This document shows, piece after piece, positions 27,001 through 31,523 of a stretch of 34,680 nt of DNA. Within the stretch, counting starts at the first letter, position 1. Each line of letters begins with the position of its first letter. Source of the stretch: Rhodothermales bacterium (lineage in GTDB: Bacteria; Bacteroidota; Rhodothermia; Rhodothermales; JAHQVL01); the NCBI GenBank assembly GCA_034439735.1, contig JAWXAX010000272.1, positions 1 to 34,680 on the forward strand, given 5' to 3'. A program made the translations under genes and the position numbers. The notes beneath the pieces were generated by a model. It was not told the origin of the DNA. It worked only from the letters and a program-made list of their open reading frames with translations, and ran no database searches.

Positions 27001-27081
27001 CAGGGCGTACACGCACATCGCCAGCACGAAGGCGGGCAGCGTGTGTAGGATCGAGAAAGTATGGGTGGATCGTGCTCGCAT
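15001..27081 (-). CDS. 4026-aa TANFOR-like giant exported protein
   Basis: Signal peptide (about 1-35, ending AAPAAGQ). Residues about 36-165 resemble the N-terminal TANFOR module of Bacteroidota giant proteins: a PP..DL start, RAFRLRLTLE, ITYGELVDRL and EGTYTLTIEAV. An FN3-like domain follows at about 175-290 (YPVFSWAPIVG, TYAWQVRARDAAG). Residues about 300-2200 are almost wholly amphipathic beta strand, without a recognised family, resembling in texture long beta-solenoid or groove-type bridge proteins; that comparison is inference. Residues about 2210-2660 change to charged, helix-rich sequence. From about 2770 to 4026 come 11 repeats of about 110 aa keyed by DAESGI-like cores, IxxWxPL and VRAVNGAGL. 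There is no T9SS tail or transmembrane anchor. The ATG at 27081 gives a complete signal peptide, 35 bp after the beta-barrel gene. The stop overlaps the FN3 gene start. The function is unknown; I infer an envelope-spanning or surface filament partner of the barrel. Confidence 0.85.
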   Translation of the reverse strand: MRARSTHTFSILHTLPAFVLAMCVYALGAAPAAGQGTVQIVVGGIPPVLETPYLGDLDRQIDQGLFNVQLIYISPSRQPRAFRLRLTLEHNGDTVLDLLSEPNAYEPGVHTYRRLDDSPAIDFPITYGELVDRLDARTSATGLLAEGTYTLTIEAVPEEADLLLPSIPGMAVFEVRYAEPPILLSPFDQTVLTSPYPVFSWAPIVGAPAGSLFEYELLIVEVLPGQASYRALESNRELVRIPLLGQTAFAYTAEQLPLEKDHTYAWQVRARDAAGLMPVLDAGETEYNTFTVGVEGLGGMVASWSYPVNAPFIVHTLANPQELDPGQTELYFDGLLPIEVNGAPAEARFEGVVIDAETQAIIAGAIVIEQPLAIEVALNPLTDAFSDHAFVPAGSAPARSEGLLLEWNSPTRVDRDGVHPAGTHPARVSYTGLEGEAWTATYSPDIALNLAPFGIDRGRIDFAADGVARAYADASGFHVIDRSDPVIAQIPDRLIVGEERLAYVPLKRNGVPLVAAMPLAGGTIALSPLPGTRLEAVIPAFRGPAQGAAPRYEVLPDAVVIQSGTGLMVSGSLAATTPETAGLDAVGVPIAPERIVIGIADGEPRIQLEGRLTLFGAPIAGSEPVVFTVDGRGRVAGDVAPGAVAGTLALDAAGWARLAVESVEGRLLVPLFGGAERVVDFTVAGAFQVVDADLVIASAAIAFAYSGAGQAVFTRFEPAEAGAFDVGALHLGATAIEVAGIDALWLSGAAGAPRFSAALDAGLALVVAVDTLRAPLQGVELRDTGLHIAPQDINDAGGALGGKQGGEQGGGLTTAGAFDLRLIGIRLPETRLVGSGDRLDLRLDFDARLARLPLAGAAAAASLTLQDARFVDGVLEGPILPYRFQGEPARLAMAAPVRFEAEGAVGRFFAESSGQGYELDFQGTLAHAALTDAAGLACAPTPATVRIASGTDGSVITGESDAFAPCGFVTAGPMALVFDSARMQLTYERDTLVTWIEGEVAGVHEPLTGDRASGSGTIAIDLADGRVVEGSARLDDFEWAYPAFSPLFVIDVVEARLDGRGVTFFADSTFAGRRLSDDAPLRFTFSETFKLGLQPARANTGRAEVLLEATPLGRFDENGFSIGRAMEPADLPEHIPLAGIAGALWLREAGGDPSVTIVRSTRGLTVLRVDAARLQMTHPARFSLPVAGEITVNDAFEIISGELIGQGDAGGIATSIDPLRVHHVRATLAEGATRFEATLEARIALPDVLVSDSTATVAASFRLVDGEATAPVVIPPRSWYEGRLRFSADTARIGHEDGVTFVTIDGGIASPFLHPDSTASALRFTAGYREPDAAWAYDLALDPHSNRTIPFGAGSLALDPMLANRLQANPLPVLSLAGLMRLPARLGEYYTLGLALEVGPAGVYLGRPYSGPEAPVLIEGLLTQQISRLEWRFDEGRRALVASLDGAYESPLLQSRTGGRATFRGMEIGMDGEVFLGTAGFADADSTALSLLSLGQSIDIIPNVFRLDSLALALGETGLRLSIAGSVDMPAPSERLGPMLPRAPGAAPLGRTAPTVVTPSTASLFPTGRVAFTVGLDGTLRQSAVEFAGQTLRASAKPAFQMAFGDAAIFQYEAAELDFSPWRPAEARLLAAARLFLRPSDSANAADSSRISRTDVTRMPAIPFGRVSDLRRTPGVIVPAAAPIQYFTAFQGATDPAPLVVGNGLYDLHVGSVTLPDASSPTVSLAGLVRLNAAGISGGLSLGDRVIGPAGLVQPGHATGASTLSFDGILAVQTDCFELEQRRSELQSLSLEPQHLFLDPDGRVASAPTAPLSVQAYARFGAVCGDTLQISLTDGWFDGRANALTAYLTTAGATELRLDRVETTLAAGTRVMADLRHSALDGEPSLDVTGFTFLRDIPVTTTGHLRALQGRPSLALFFSPAAQVIDWIPGLGAIEIAGGGLFYRPATADLEPVSRMLNERHNGAFSAANPAGWPSLSAPPFALYLPADIALAPADSSHGVTGAGLFTITNQFTTFDLRGTLLQREDELDAALFLAEVTDDSLGTTLQGQGALTVNFTSTLGGFVHTAFQATPAGGWSAFGYGDFLVNDALPLSGRYQAGVDGLLLDLTDMRPVVTGSLTVPRPLQLTAWFDTRQGALGGFTAIESDLALLPGVLFGRSRLTGSLVRHNDEQRLYAASNLYVDVPFVYTGPLDPWLSVEGGQFYAGDARNMTFRRMINEGRQHSAAMPELAEEASIRLQEAVRVLRQAGADPFPGIAPGLLTQSSDTLLAFSARLLDDERAGGDVPETLTHLAEGLFADGNRPARTAYPDTPATSEAANDAWLGMTTAIATAARSAETDLFGLASLAPRSLLWLTEEVEIPTDLNVSPVVRAEWPNETPAGRGGFEIDATVQDRQTTSLLAFKERNDALDLQFTRAVGTLELNLVNLKIARTPDQPIRYAEAVASLGAYHGRQADADWSLAAWATERSAWLAGQERVIERDIEDQLGAIDDKPEVLRRAVLARVDRLKEMAAGTGWINEAIADEAAFRQRVAAADPEALKTLYRTTGKWLWFDAPAAALLAAADSLTSRSTLRADRYAAHQDSIALAYGAFTRALDPMYDTQTAMTTTLYGMAEEYKNWRTSMGRLDPEGVNLAFQFLPYRGNYRLLADDLIPPSIESMKIGIEPAGYRSTATITWTAQHPIEIVETSIAIQQPSDSTSVFASVGALPALAVAAFKRDGADQTHTYDVTLRVRGAGGLSATRSGRFTVPVDPDAPAPVVRPDSLLTPLDATSPPAPVLAGLAYSAYFSDEPNTLWFTLGELRDAESGIASVAYRIVNEENVEDVLQDWTEVVISRATFAGRTIETGLPVQERNLAIRVEARVENGAGLTAVSHETLRLSLDDTPPVAALKALTYFNPFNHEHPNSLLVAFDTLRDAESGIQQVEYVLVEGAETNLAEADWQPLIAPRQPQRDLGARADYIPIVEGAFPDRALNLSAVFRVTNGAGLQSIARQTIQIPGRDATPPTEPQLTLSHTGFYDAERPSQLHILLTDVQDVESGVDRILFRVLDGSTGQPIQDWNDFTLLDPTQFAFYAGSLEHTLDLPRFGSGRPVIVEARAVNHAGVSSRTSVAFLHLDVDDSPPPAPALEVYVHNDRVHAEPEGVSINVGPVADPESGIGSAAYRLVDPASQSVVADWQPLPFDAVSGAFPGARIDLDPAALGAGEPELQVRVINGQGLSAVASQPIQRDAAAAAPTAPEVTLFYTEPDEAREGQLYLVLKPIDNPLATPAAIRYRLRDADVAGREIAPWQSVPVTAGERFAGRTIVHALPDSAVDATVLAELVVENRQGQAFRSQAALEIPRASALSASRPSEPTLGLFYYDARNSIQANTLELAIGESFDARSEIVAVTYRIVLTDAPGETITLPTDSTWSDAPTDAGVYFPGARLLISLPELTLPATAQVEVRLENADERATLATGRMVLAPVTDDTAPVAPAFAVSLIEMPRNQAPARLRIVAGAASDPETGVAEMAVRLIDPEREGATVIDWTPLVNQQNDRLFAPAVTALTVPSPEGSLSLVAQLRATNGLGLERIVETPVVLINDQTPPSIEGLTATAAGDGARPDGLVVTPGLVADAESVIERIEYRVTAGQDTAQVIQAWTPLATPRTPRHRAPAFSLPLPSDAGDLTLDVAVRAVNAAGLEATERVRVSIDRDETPPQMPPRIEMSFVDNAQGIGYLLITPGAFRDAESLIAGLDYRMTDAANDAIVFREWTRVPAPNVIRATPPAFSVPRTAFPFDGAREVLVAFRAHNGAGLYGYRQTAVSIPGDTTPPEAPALEAIHLNAYDARRPNSLELRIGPASDAQSSIVEVAYRLRTGAGEALAPWTPLAAGTDGRFPGSLSYVDLPFIATSTRVDVDVRVVNSAGLVATATTQVDVVIQSDVSPPELAIALHFFNEEIALVLDELSDPESRIHQVDYRFLDNVDQTVLTDWAPVFEIAVPQARFERQIYGVDEPAIRSGRTLKVEVRATNGAGLQTTVSKTVLFRSPGIGQ
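15004..18775 (-). repeat. Eleven ~110-aa Ig/FN3-like repeats at the C-terminus of the giant protein
   Basis: Each unit has a TPP-rich linker, a strand ending near RPNSL, a core of the form LRDAESGIxxVxYR, an aromatic IxxWxPL strand, and a closing VRAxNGAGL strand. Cores in order are DAESGIAS, DAESGIQQ, DVESGVDR, DPESGIGS, a lost one (NPLATPAA), DARSEIVA, DPETGVAE, DAESVIER, DAESLIAG, DAQSSIVE and DPESRIHQ. The core degrades in the middle of the series. Divergence between units is high, so the array is old rather than a recent expansion. Confidence 0.8.
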
Positions 27082-27116
27082 CGAGCGGCCGTGCTTCGGT
27101 TTGGGGCGCGATCGCC

Positions 27117-28895
27117 CTAAAATTTATGTTCGAAACGGAGGGTCGATTGGATCTCCTGGAAATTTCCACGCAACGGCTGGCGGGTCGTAAATCCTCGTAC
27201 GTTGAGCCGCAGGATGTCGCGTCCCGTGACGCGGTACGTGCCCGTCAGCGTCAGCCCGTACTGGCGCGACGTTTCTTGCTCGCGCGCGGTGTCGGGATCC
27301 GCGCCGGCCGGGGGGTCGAACATGAGGCGAGTCGTGGACACGCTGGCGTTGAAGCCGGCGTTCATCTTCCCCTCGAACAGCCCCGCGCTCAAGCCGGCGT
27401 TGAGGCTCATGGCCCGGACGTCCGTCGTGGGGGCTTTACTCGAAATCCGGCTCAGGCCGCTGTTGATCGACAGGCCGGAAGGCAGGATGACGGCGTGGGA
27501 GAGCGTGGACGTCAGATTGTTGAAATTCACCGGTCGGCGGTCCAGTGCGTCCTGGCGATCGGTCCGGTCGGCCAGGTTCTGGACGGCCAGCGTGAGCGCG
27601 AAACGGTGGGTGAGTGGTTCGATGGGGACGGTAAGGACCGGGGAGAGGAGCAGGGTCTGTGAGACGATGCGTTGCTTGAGGAAGTGGCTCGCGGGGTCGT
27701 CGAATACGGGATTGTTGGCGTTGGCCATCCACAGATAACCCGCATGGAGGAACAGCGCCGGCGAAAGCTGCGCCTGGGACGTCAGGTGGAGCTGATTCCG
27801 CTGGAGAGTGGCGTTGCGCGTATCGCCGAGGTTATTGCGGCGCGTGGTGATATCGAGTCCCAGCAGCAGACGCCGGTCGAGCAGCCGCGCCTGGGGTTGG
27901 AGCCTGAAGACGGCCTGGTCGCTGCGGGTGTAGGGCCTGCCGAGCGACACAAAGCCGGGCTGGACCCGCTCGTAGGAGGCCAGGACCGTGATCTGGTCGA
28001 ACACCGAGGTATCGGCGAAGGCGGAATGCGTGTAGCGTGTTTCGATGAGGCCGGCGTAGTCGAACCGGCTCCCCACGCGCGGCGTAAAAAAACCGAGCAT
28101 GCCGGGGGCGCCGTCGTCGGTGGCGCGCGCGGCGCGGGTGTCCTGTGTAAACGCCGAAGCCGTCAGTTCGCCGCTGACGGAGAGCCGACGCTCGAGGAAG
28201 TGGAGGCCGAAGGTGGGGGTGAGGCTGACGTTTTCGACCGGCGCGGCGCGAAACGAGGGATCTCCGGAATCCGGGTCGTCGCGGGCGATGAGGCCGATGA
28301 GGTGGAAGAAGTGGCGGCTTTCCGCACCCACCCCGACACGGGCGGAGAGCAGGGATCGATTATTGGCCGGCCTCCGTATGGCAGCGCCGATGCCGGTGTC
28401 GATGGCGCGCTGGGAGCGGCCGGCGAGGATCGATGCGACCCACCACGCGGGCCGGTAGTCCACGTAGGCGCCGCGGATCGTAGCGCCGTTCAGGCTGAAG
28501 CGGGAGAAGACGGGGCTCACATCGCCCACGGTGGCCTGGAGGCGCTCGCCCGAGGCGGAGAGGGCGAATCGGTTCATCGATTGGCGCAGCCGGTCGTCCT
28601 CGGTGGAGAGGTGGAAATTCAGTCCGTACGTGATGTCGGTGGCGGAAGCCGTAGCGGCGCCGAATACCGAGCCGCTGTTTCCGGGCCGGCGTCCGTTGAT
28701 CCCGGTGGCGCTGTACGCTTCGGTGCTCATGCCAACCGATCCGCCGAGTGCCAGAGGCCCCAGGCGGGTGGTAGGTGGCCGCGTCTGCGCACTCGCCTCC
28801 AGCCCTGCGCCCGCGACGACGGAGAGGAGTACGAAGGCCAGGACACGTGGTACGATAGCGAGGGACCTGTCGGGGCGCAACTTGCTAAAATGCAA
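27117..28895 (-). CDS. Outer-membrane beta-barrel protein
   Basis: The 592-aa product has a signal peptide (basic start, hydrophobic VLAFVLLSVVAGAG, cleavage near ASAQ). The rest is alternating hydrophobic/polar strands with many aromatic residues at strand ends, finishing in RFEHKF. A terminal Phe after such strands is typical of proteins inserted by the BAM machinery. I see no TonB box, plug domain or enzyme motif, so it is a barrel of unknown class. The best start is a TTG at 28895; no ATG or GTG offers a full signal peptide in this frame. It is first in the four-gene block and lies 35 bp before the TANFOR-like giant gene. This suggests that it anchors or exports one or more of the following products. 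Confidence 0.8.
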   Translation of the reverse strand: MHFSKLRPDRSLAIVPRVLAFVLLSVVAGAGLEASAQTRPPTTRLGPLALGGSVGMSTEAYSATGINGRRPGNSGSVFGAATASATDITYGLNFHLSTEDDRLRQSMNRFALSASGERLQATVGDVSPVFSRFSLNGATIRGAYVDYRPAWWVASILAGRSQRAIDTGIGAAIRRPANNRSLLSARVGVGAESRHFFHLIGLIARDDPDSGDPSFRAAPVENVSLTPTFGLHFLERRLSVSGELTASAFTQDTRAARATDDGAPGMLGFFTPRVGSRFDYAGLIETRYTHSAFADTSVFDQITVLASYERVQPGFVSLGRPYTRSDQAVFRLQPQARLLDRRLLLGLDITTRRNNLGDTRNATLQRNQLHLTSQAQLSPALFLHAGYLWMANANNPVFDDPASHFLKQRIVSQTLLLSPVLTVPIEPLTHRFALTLAVQNLADRTDRQDALDRRPVNFNNLTSTLSHAVILPSGLSINSGLSRISSKAPTTDVRAMSLNAGLSAGLFEGKMNAGFNASVSTTRLMFDPPAGADPDTAREQETSRQYGLTLTGTYRVTGRDILRLNVRGFTTRQPLRGNFQEIQSTLRFEHKF

Positions 28896-29387
28896 TTGGG
28901 TGTGACCGGGGCGACGGCAGTCGCCTGTCGGAAAGAAGCTGCGGGTCCTGGGCGGAAAAGCGAGACGAGGCCATCGCGTTCAAACCAGGACAATCAGACC
29001 TGGGGAATCATTACGGGCTGACAGCCCATCGGCGCAAGGCGGTACGAACGGTCAGGGCGGTGTGGATCAACCCCCCGTGGCGAATTGGGTACAACCGTGC
29101 AAACGACGGGCACGGCACGCCGTAACGTGCTTTTCTGCCGAGGACTTTACGATAAGCGCACGCCTCGCCGTTCCTCTCAGTCTTGTGCGTACGGAAGGCT
29201 GCGCCTTTGGCTCAAAGCCGGGAAGACCAACGCTACGTCGTCACACTCACCCGCTATGCGGGAATTCTACGTCTTCGGGCGTGGGTCGGGATGAGGGAAA
29301 CGTGAAGCGAATGGCCTCGTGCGGTCAACGTCGCCCATAGAGGTGGGTTCCAGGGCCCTGGGGATTAGGAAAGGCCCGGTCGTAGGA
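28896..29387. other. 492-bp intergenic region upstream of the surface-protein block
   Basis: No gene here is convincing; short open frames on both strands have no recognisable protein features. It should hold the promoter of the 22.6-kb minus-strand block. Two small dyads stand out: GGGCTG-A-CAGCCC (29015-29027), a perfect 6-bp inverted repeat with one central base, and CCCGC-TAT-GCGGG (29250-29262). Either could be an operator or a small hairpin. The left part is also downstream of the TPR gene, whose transcript must end here. Confidence 0.5.
29015..29027. promoter_or_regulatory. Perfect 13-bp palindrome upstream of the surface block
   Basis: GGGCTGACAGCCC is a 6-bp perfect inverted repeat around a single A, about 120 bp upstream of the TTG start of the beta-barrel gene on the minus strand. 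Position and symmetry fit a dimeric regulator site for the block. A single copy of this length can occur by chance in GC-rich DNA, so this is only a candidate. Confidence 0.3.
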
Positions 29388-29864
29388 TCATTGCAGGGCG
29401 TGATTGGCGGCCTGCTGGTAGAAGTCCATCGCTTCGGCGTACTGATCGAATGCACGGCATGCTTCGGCGGCCATGAAGTAGACCTGCGAGGGATCGGCGT
29501 TGTACCGCGCCGGAGGCTTCCCGTTGTACAGTCCCTGAAGCAACTCGGCCGCGTAGACGAACGACTCGGCCGCCGTACGCTGCTCCCCCTGCTCCCAGAG
29601 CGCTCGCGCCGCCAGGTGATGGATCAGCGGCTCATGCTCGGCAATCTTCAACGCTTCTTCGGCATGGGTGAGCGCATCCGCATAACGCTCCTGCAGGATG
29701 GAGAGCTGGATCGCCTCGACGCGATAGGCGAGTTCTTCCTCGCGTGACGGGTCGTCGAAGCTGCGGTGACCAAACAGCTGGCCGGCATCGCCGACCTGGC
29801 CCCGCTCGGCGCTCCAGCGATAGTCGGAACGGCGTGTCGGGGATGTGTGGACGATCTGCTGCAT
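29388..29864 (-). CDS. Small TPR-like repeat protein
   Basis: The 158-aa product has no signal peptide. From about residue 40 it is all helical, with the TPR spacing of small and large residues: QERYADALTHAEEALKIAE, then HHLAARALWEQGEQRTAAESF, then VYFMAAEACRAFDQYAEAMDFYQQA near the end. Two to three TPR-like units fit. The N-terminal 40 residues are polar and unlike any family I know. TPR proteins act as protein-binding scaffolds, and its partner is unknown. The ATG at 29864 is the only good start. It is on the same strand as the surface block but separated by 492 bp, so probably its own unit. Confidence 0.75.
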   Translation of the reverse strand: MQQIVHTSPTRRSDYRWSAERGQVGDAGQLFGHRSFDDPSREEELAYRVEAIQLSILQERYADALTHAEEALKIAEHEPLIHHLAARALWEQGEQRTAAESFVYAAELLQGLYNGKPPARYNADPSQVYFMAAEACRAFDQYAEAMDFYQQAANHALQ

Positions 29865-29965
29865 GGGGTTGACCTGATGGGATCTTTAAAGTATTCGATA
29901 GTCACTACCTTCAGCCGGATCTATTCGGCGATTACGGTCACTAATTAAGAGCAGGGCGCACCTTT

Positions 29966-29978
29966 AATTGTCACAATT
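29966..29978. promoter_or_regulatory. AATTGT-C-ACAATT palindrome, candidate operator
   Basis: A perfect 6-bp inverted repeat around one base lies between divergent genes, about 100 bp upstream of the TPR gene start and 250 bp upstream of the MmcQ gene. AT-rich palindromes of this form are typical sites for small dimeric repressors or CRP/FNR-like regulators. No regulator gene is adjacent, so the binding protein is unknown. Confidence 0.4.
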
Positions 29979-30189
29979 GTGTGCAGATTGGATGGCAATG
30001 ATCTGGTAAATTCCCCCCCATCTTCTACGTCTATGGCCTGGGGAGCGTAGGGTTTTCCTGGCGCGGACCTTGTAGCCTTTTCTCCGTGCCCATGGAGACC
30101 TTTACGCCCCTCTCGATTCGTTCATGCTGTTGTTGTACCTTGCGCTGGACCCGCCCCGGCCAACTCTCAGGCAAGGACGTTCAACGCGT

Positions 30190-30217
30190 TAAACCTTGCA
30201 CCTTACACATTAAACCC
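30190..30217. repeat. Four-unit degenerate heptamer array
   Basis: TAAACCT, TGCACCT, TACACAT and TAAACCC follow each other exactly in 7-bp steps and end 11 bp before the GTG of the MmcQ/YjbR gene. Shifted by three bases, the inner units read ACCTTGC and ACCTTAC, the same ACCTNNN pattern as the two larger arrays at 1133 and 3499. No inverted arm is present. Being so close to the start codon, it lies in the leader of the transcript. Confidence 0.6.
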
Positions 30218-30228
30218 CTTTTTCGTCC

Positions 30229-30582
30229 GTGACCTTCGACTCCCTGCGCGCGTATTGCCTCGCCAAAAACGAGGTGACGGAAGAAACGCCTTTCGGGCCG
30301 GATGTGCTTGTGTTCAAGGTGGCCGGCAAGCTGTTCGCCCTGACAGGCATCGATAATCACCCGACAACCGTCAACCTCAAATGTGACCCTGAACGCGCCA
30401 TCGATCTGCGCGAGCGCTACGAAGCCGTGCGCCCCGGGTATCACATGAACAAAACACACTGGAATACGGTGGTGCTCGATGGCAGCATCGCCGATTCCGA
30501 GTTGCGCGAACTCATCGATCACTCCTACATCCTCATCGTCCAGTCGCTCAACAAAGCGGATCGCGAACGCCTCCTGTCCTGA
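30229..30582 (+). CDS. MmcQ/YjbR family protein
   Basis: The 117-aa product matches the MmcQ/YjbR (DUF419) family in length and in its markers: the N-terminal LRAYCLAKNEVTEETPFG, the VFKVAGKLFAL strand, VNLKCDPERAIDLRERY, and the HMNKTHWNTV strand near the end. These small cytoplasmic proteins have a CyaY-like or double-wing DNA-binding fold, and their cellular role is not established. The start is GTG at 30229, which gives the canonical N-terminus. The next gene begins 14 bp downstream, so the two probably form one transcript. Confidence 0.9.
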   Translation: MTFDSLRAYCLAKNEVTEETPFGPDVLVFKVAGKLFALTGIDNHPTTVNLKCDPERAIDLRERYEAVRPGYHMNKTHWNTVVLDGSIADSELRELIDHSYILIVQSLNKADRERLLS

Positions 30583-30596
30583 CCCCGTGTCTTGTT

Positions 30597-31280
30597 ATGT
30601 TCGATCCGGCCACGATTTTGCATCTCGACAACCACCTGCTCGTGGTGCGCAAACCTGCCGGCGTGCTCTCCCAGGGAGACGCAACGGGTGATCCCGATCT
30701 CCTCTCCATGGCGAAGGACTACATCAAAGTCCGGTTCGAAAAGCCGGGTGAGGTGTTCCTTGGGCTGGTGCACCGGCTGGACCGGCCGGTGTCCGGGGTG
30801 ATGGTGTTCGCGCGGACGTCTAAAGCGGCCTCGCGACTCTCCGCCCAGTTCAAGACGCGCGCGATCGAGAAGCGGTATGTCGCCCTGGTCGAGGGACATT
30901 GCACGGGGGAGGGGACCCTCGTCGATCATCTCTGGAAAGATCACCGGACGGTGCGGTCCGTCGGCGAAGGGCATCCGAAGGGGATGCAATCCGAACTGCA
31001 CTGGCGCGCGATCGGGCATCGGGACGGGCTCACCTTGCTGGACGTCCAGCCCCGGAGCGGCCGGCCGCACCAGATCCGCGTTCAGCTCTCCCAGATGGGG
31101 CGCCCGATAACAGGCGACTTCAAGTATCGCGCTAAGCAGCGGTTTGACGGAAGAAATCTGGCCTTGCACAGCTACCGACTGGCCTTCGCCCATCCTACCC
31201 AGGGCGAAACCTGTGTCTTCTCGGCCGGCCCGCCCGACACCTGGCCGGCGTGGGCCCGGCGGCTGGTGGAGGCGCTTTGA
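30597..31280 (+). CDS. RluA-family RNA pseudouridine synthase
   Basis: The 227-aa product carries the RluA-family catalytic motif HRLDRPVSG with the nucleophilic Asp at residue 62. The usual LDVQPRSGRPHQIRVQL (about 145-160) and GDFKYRAK follow near the C-terminus. It lacks the N-terminal S4 domain of RluC/RluD, as do the short RluA and TruC types. It converts specific uridines of rRNA or tRNA to pseudouridine; which site cannot be told from the sequence alone. The ATG at 30597 starts directly in the conserved core (ILHLDNHLLVVRKPAGV), so nothing is missing. It follows the MmcQ/YjbR gene by 14 bp. Confidence 0.92.
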   Translation: MFDPATILHLDNHLLVVRKPAGVLSQGDATGDPDLLSMAKDYIKVRFEKPGEVFLGLVHRLDRPVSGVMVFARTSKAASRLSAQFKTRAIEKRYVALVEGHCTGEGTLVDHLWKDHRTVRSVGEGHPKGMQSELHWRAIGHRDGLTLLDVQPRSGRPHQIRVQLSQMGRPITGDFKYRAKQRFDGRNLALHSYRLAFAHPTQGETCVFSAGPPDTWPAWARRLVEAL

Positions 31281-31523
31281 TAGGTTTGTGGAGCCAAGGG
31301 GGCGAGGCGCTGGGCCAGAAATGTGAAACGCGCACGCGTATTTGCCAGAAATTAGCCCCAGTGGACGCGCTGATGGGGTAGATTAGAGAAAACTTCAACG
31401 ACGGACAGGAACTGAATTCCGCTTTTTTCGACTAAATGATACCTGCGGATGCCATCTCGGTAACCACACTGTATAGTAGTGGCCGATGCTGGCCGTCGCT
31501 CATTCTCGCATTCGATCGTCCCG

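Larger units (their letters stand above)
29865..30228. other. 364-bp divergent intergenic region (TPR gene / MmcQ gene)
   Basis: This region separates divergent genes and is more AT-rich than its surroundings, notably 29880-30010. It holds a perfect palindrome at 29966-29978, a direct repeat GTCACTA at 29901 and 29937 (36 bp apart), and a short heptamer array at 30190-30217 just before the MmcQ start. No gene is seen. It must carry promoters for both flanking genes. Confidence 0.5.

Noticed and set aside
27672-29021. 449-codon plus-strand open frame opposite the beta-barrel gene
   Set aside because: Gly/Arg/Glu-rich shadow. The minus strand has a signal peptide, barrel strands and a terminal Phe.
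29062-29340. 92-codon open frame in the spacer upstream of the surface block
   Set aside because: There is no recognisable feature or codon pattern matching its neighbours, and a chance frame of this length is expected in GC-rich DNA.
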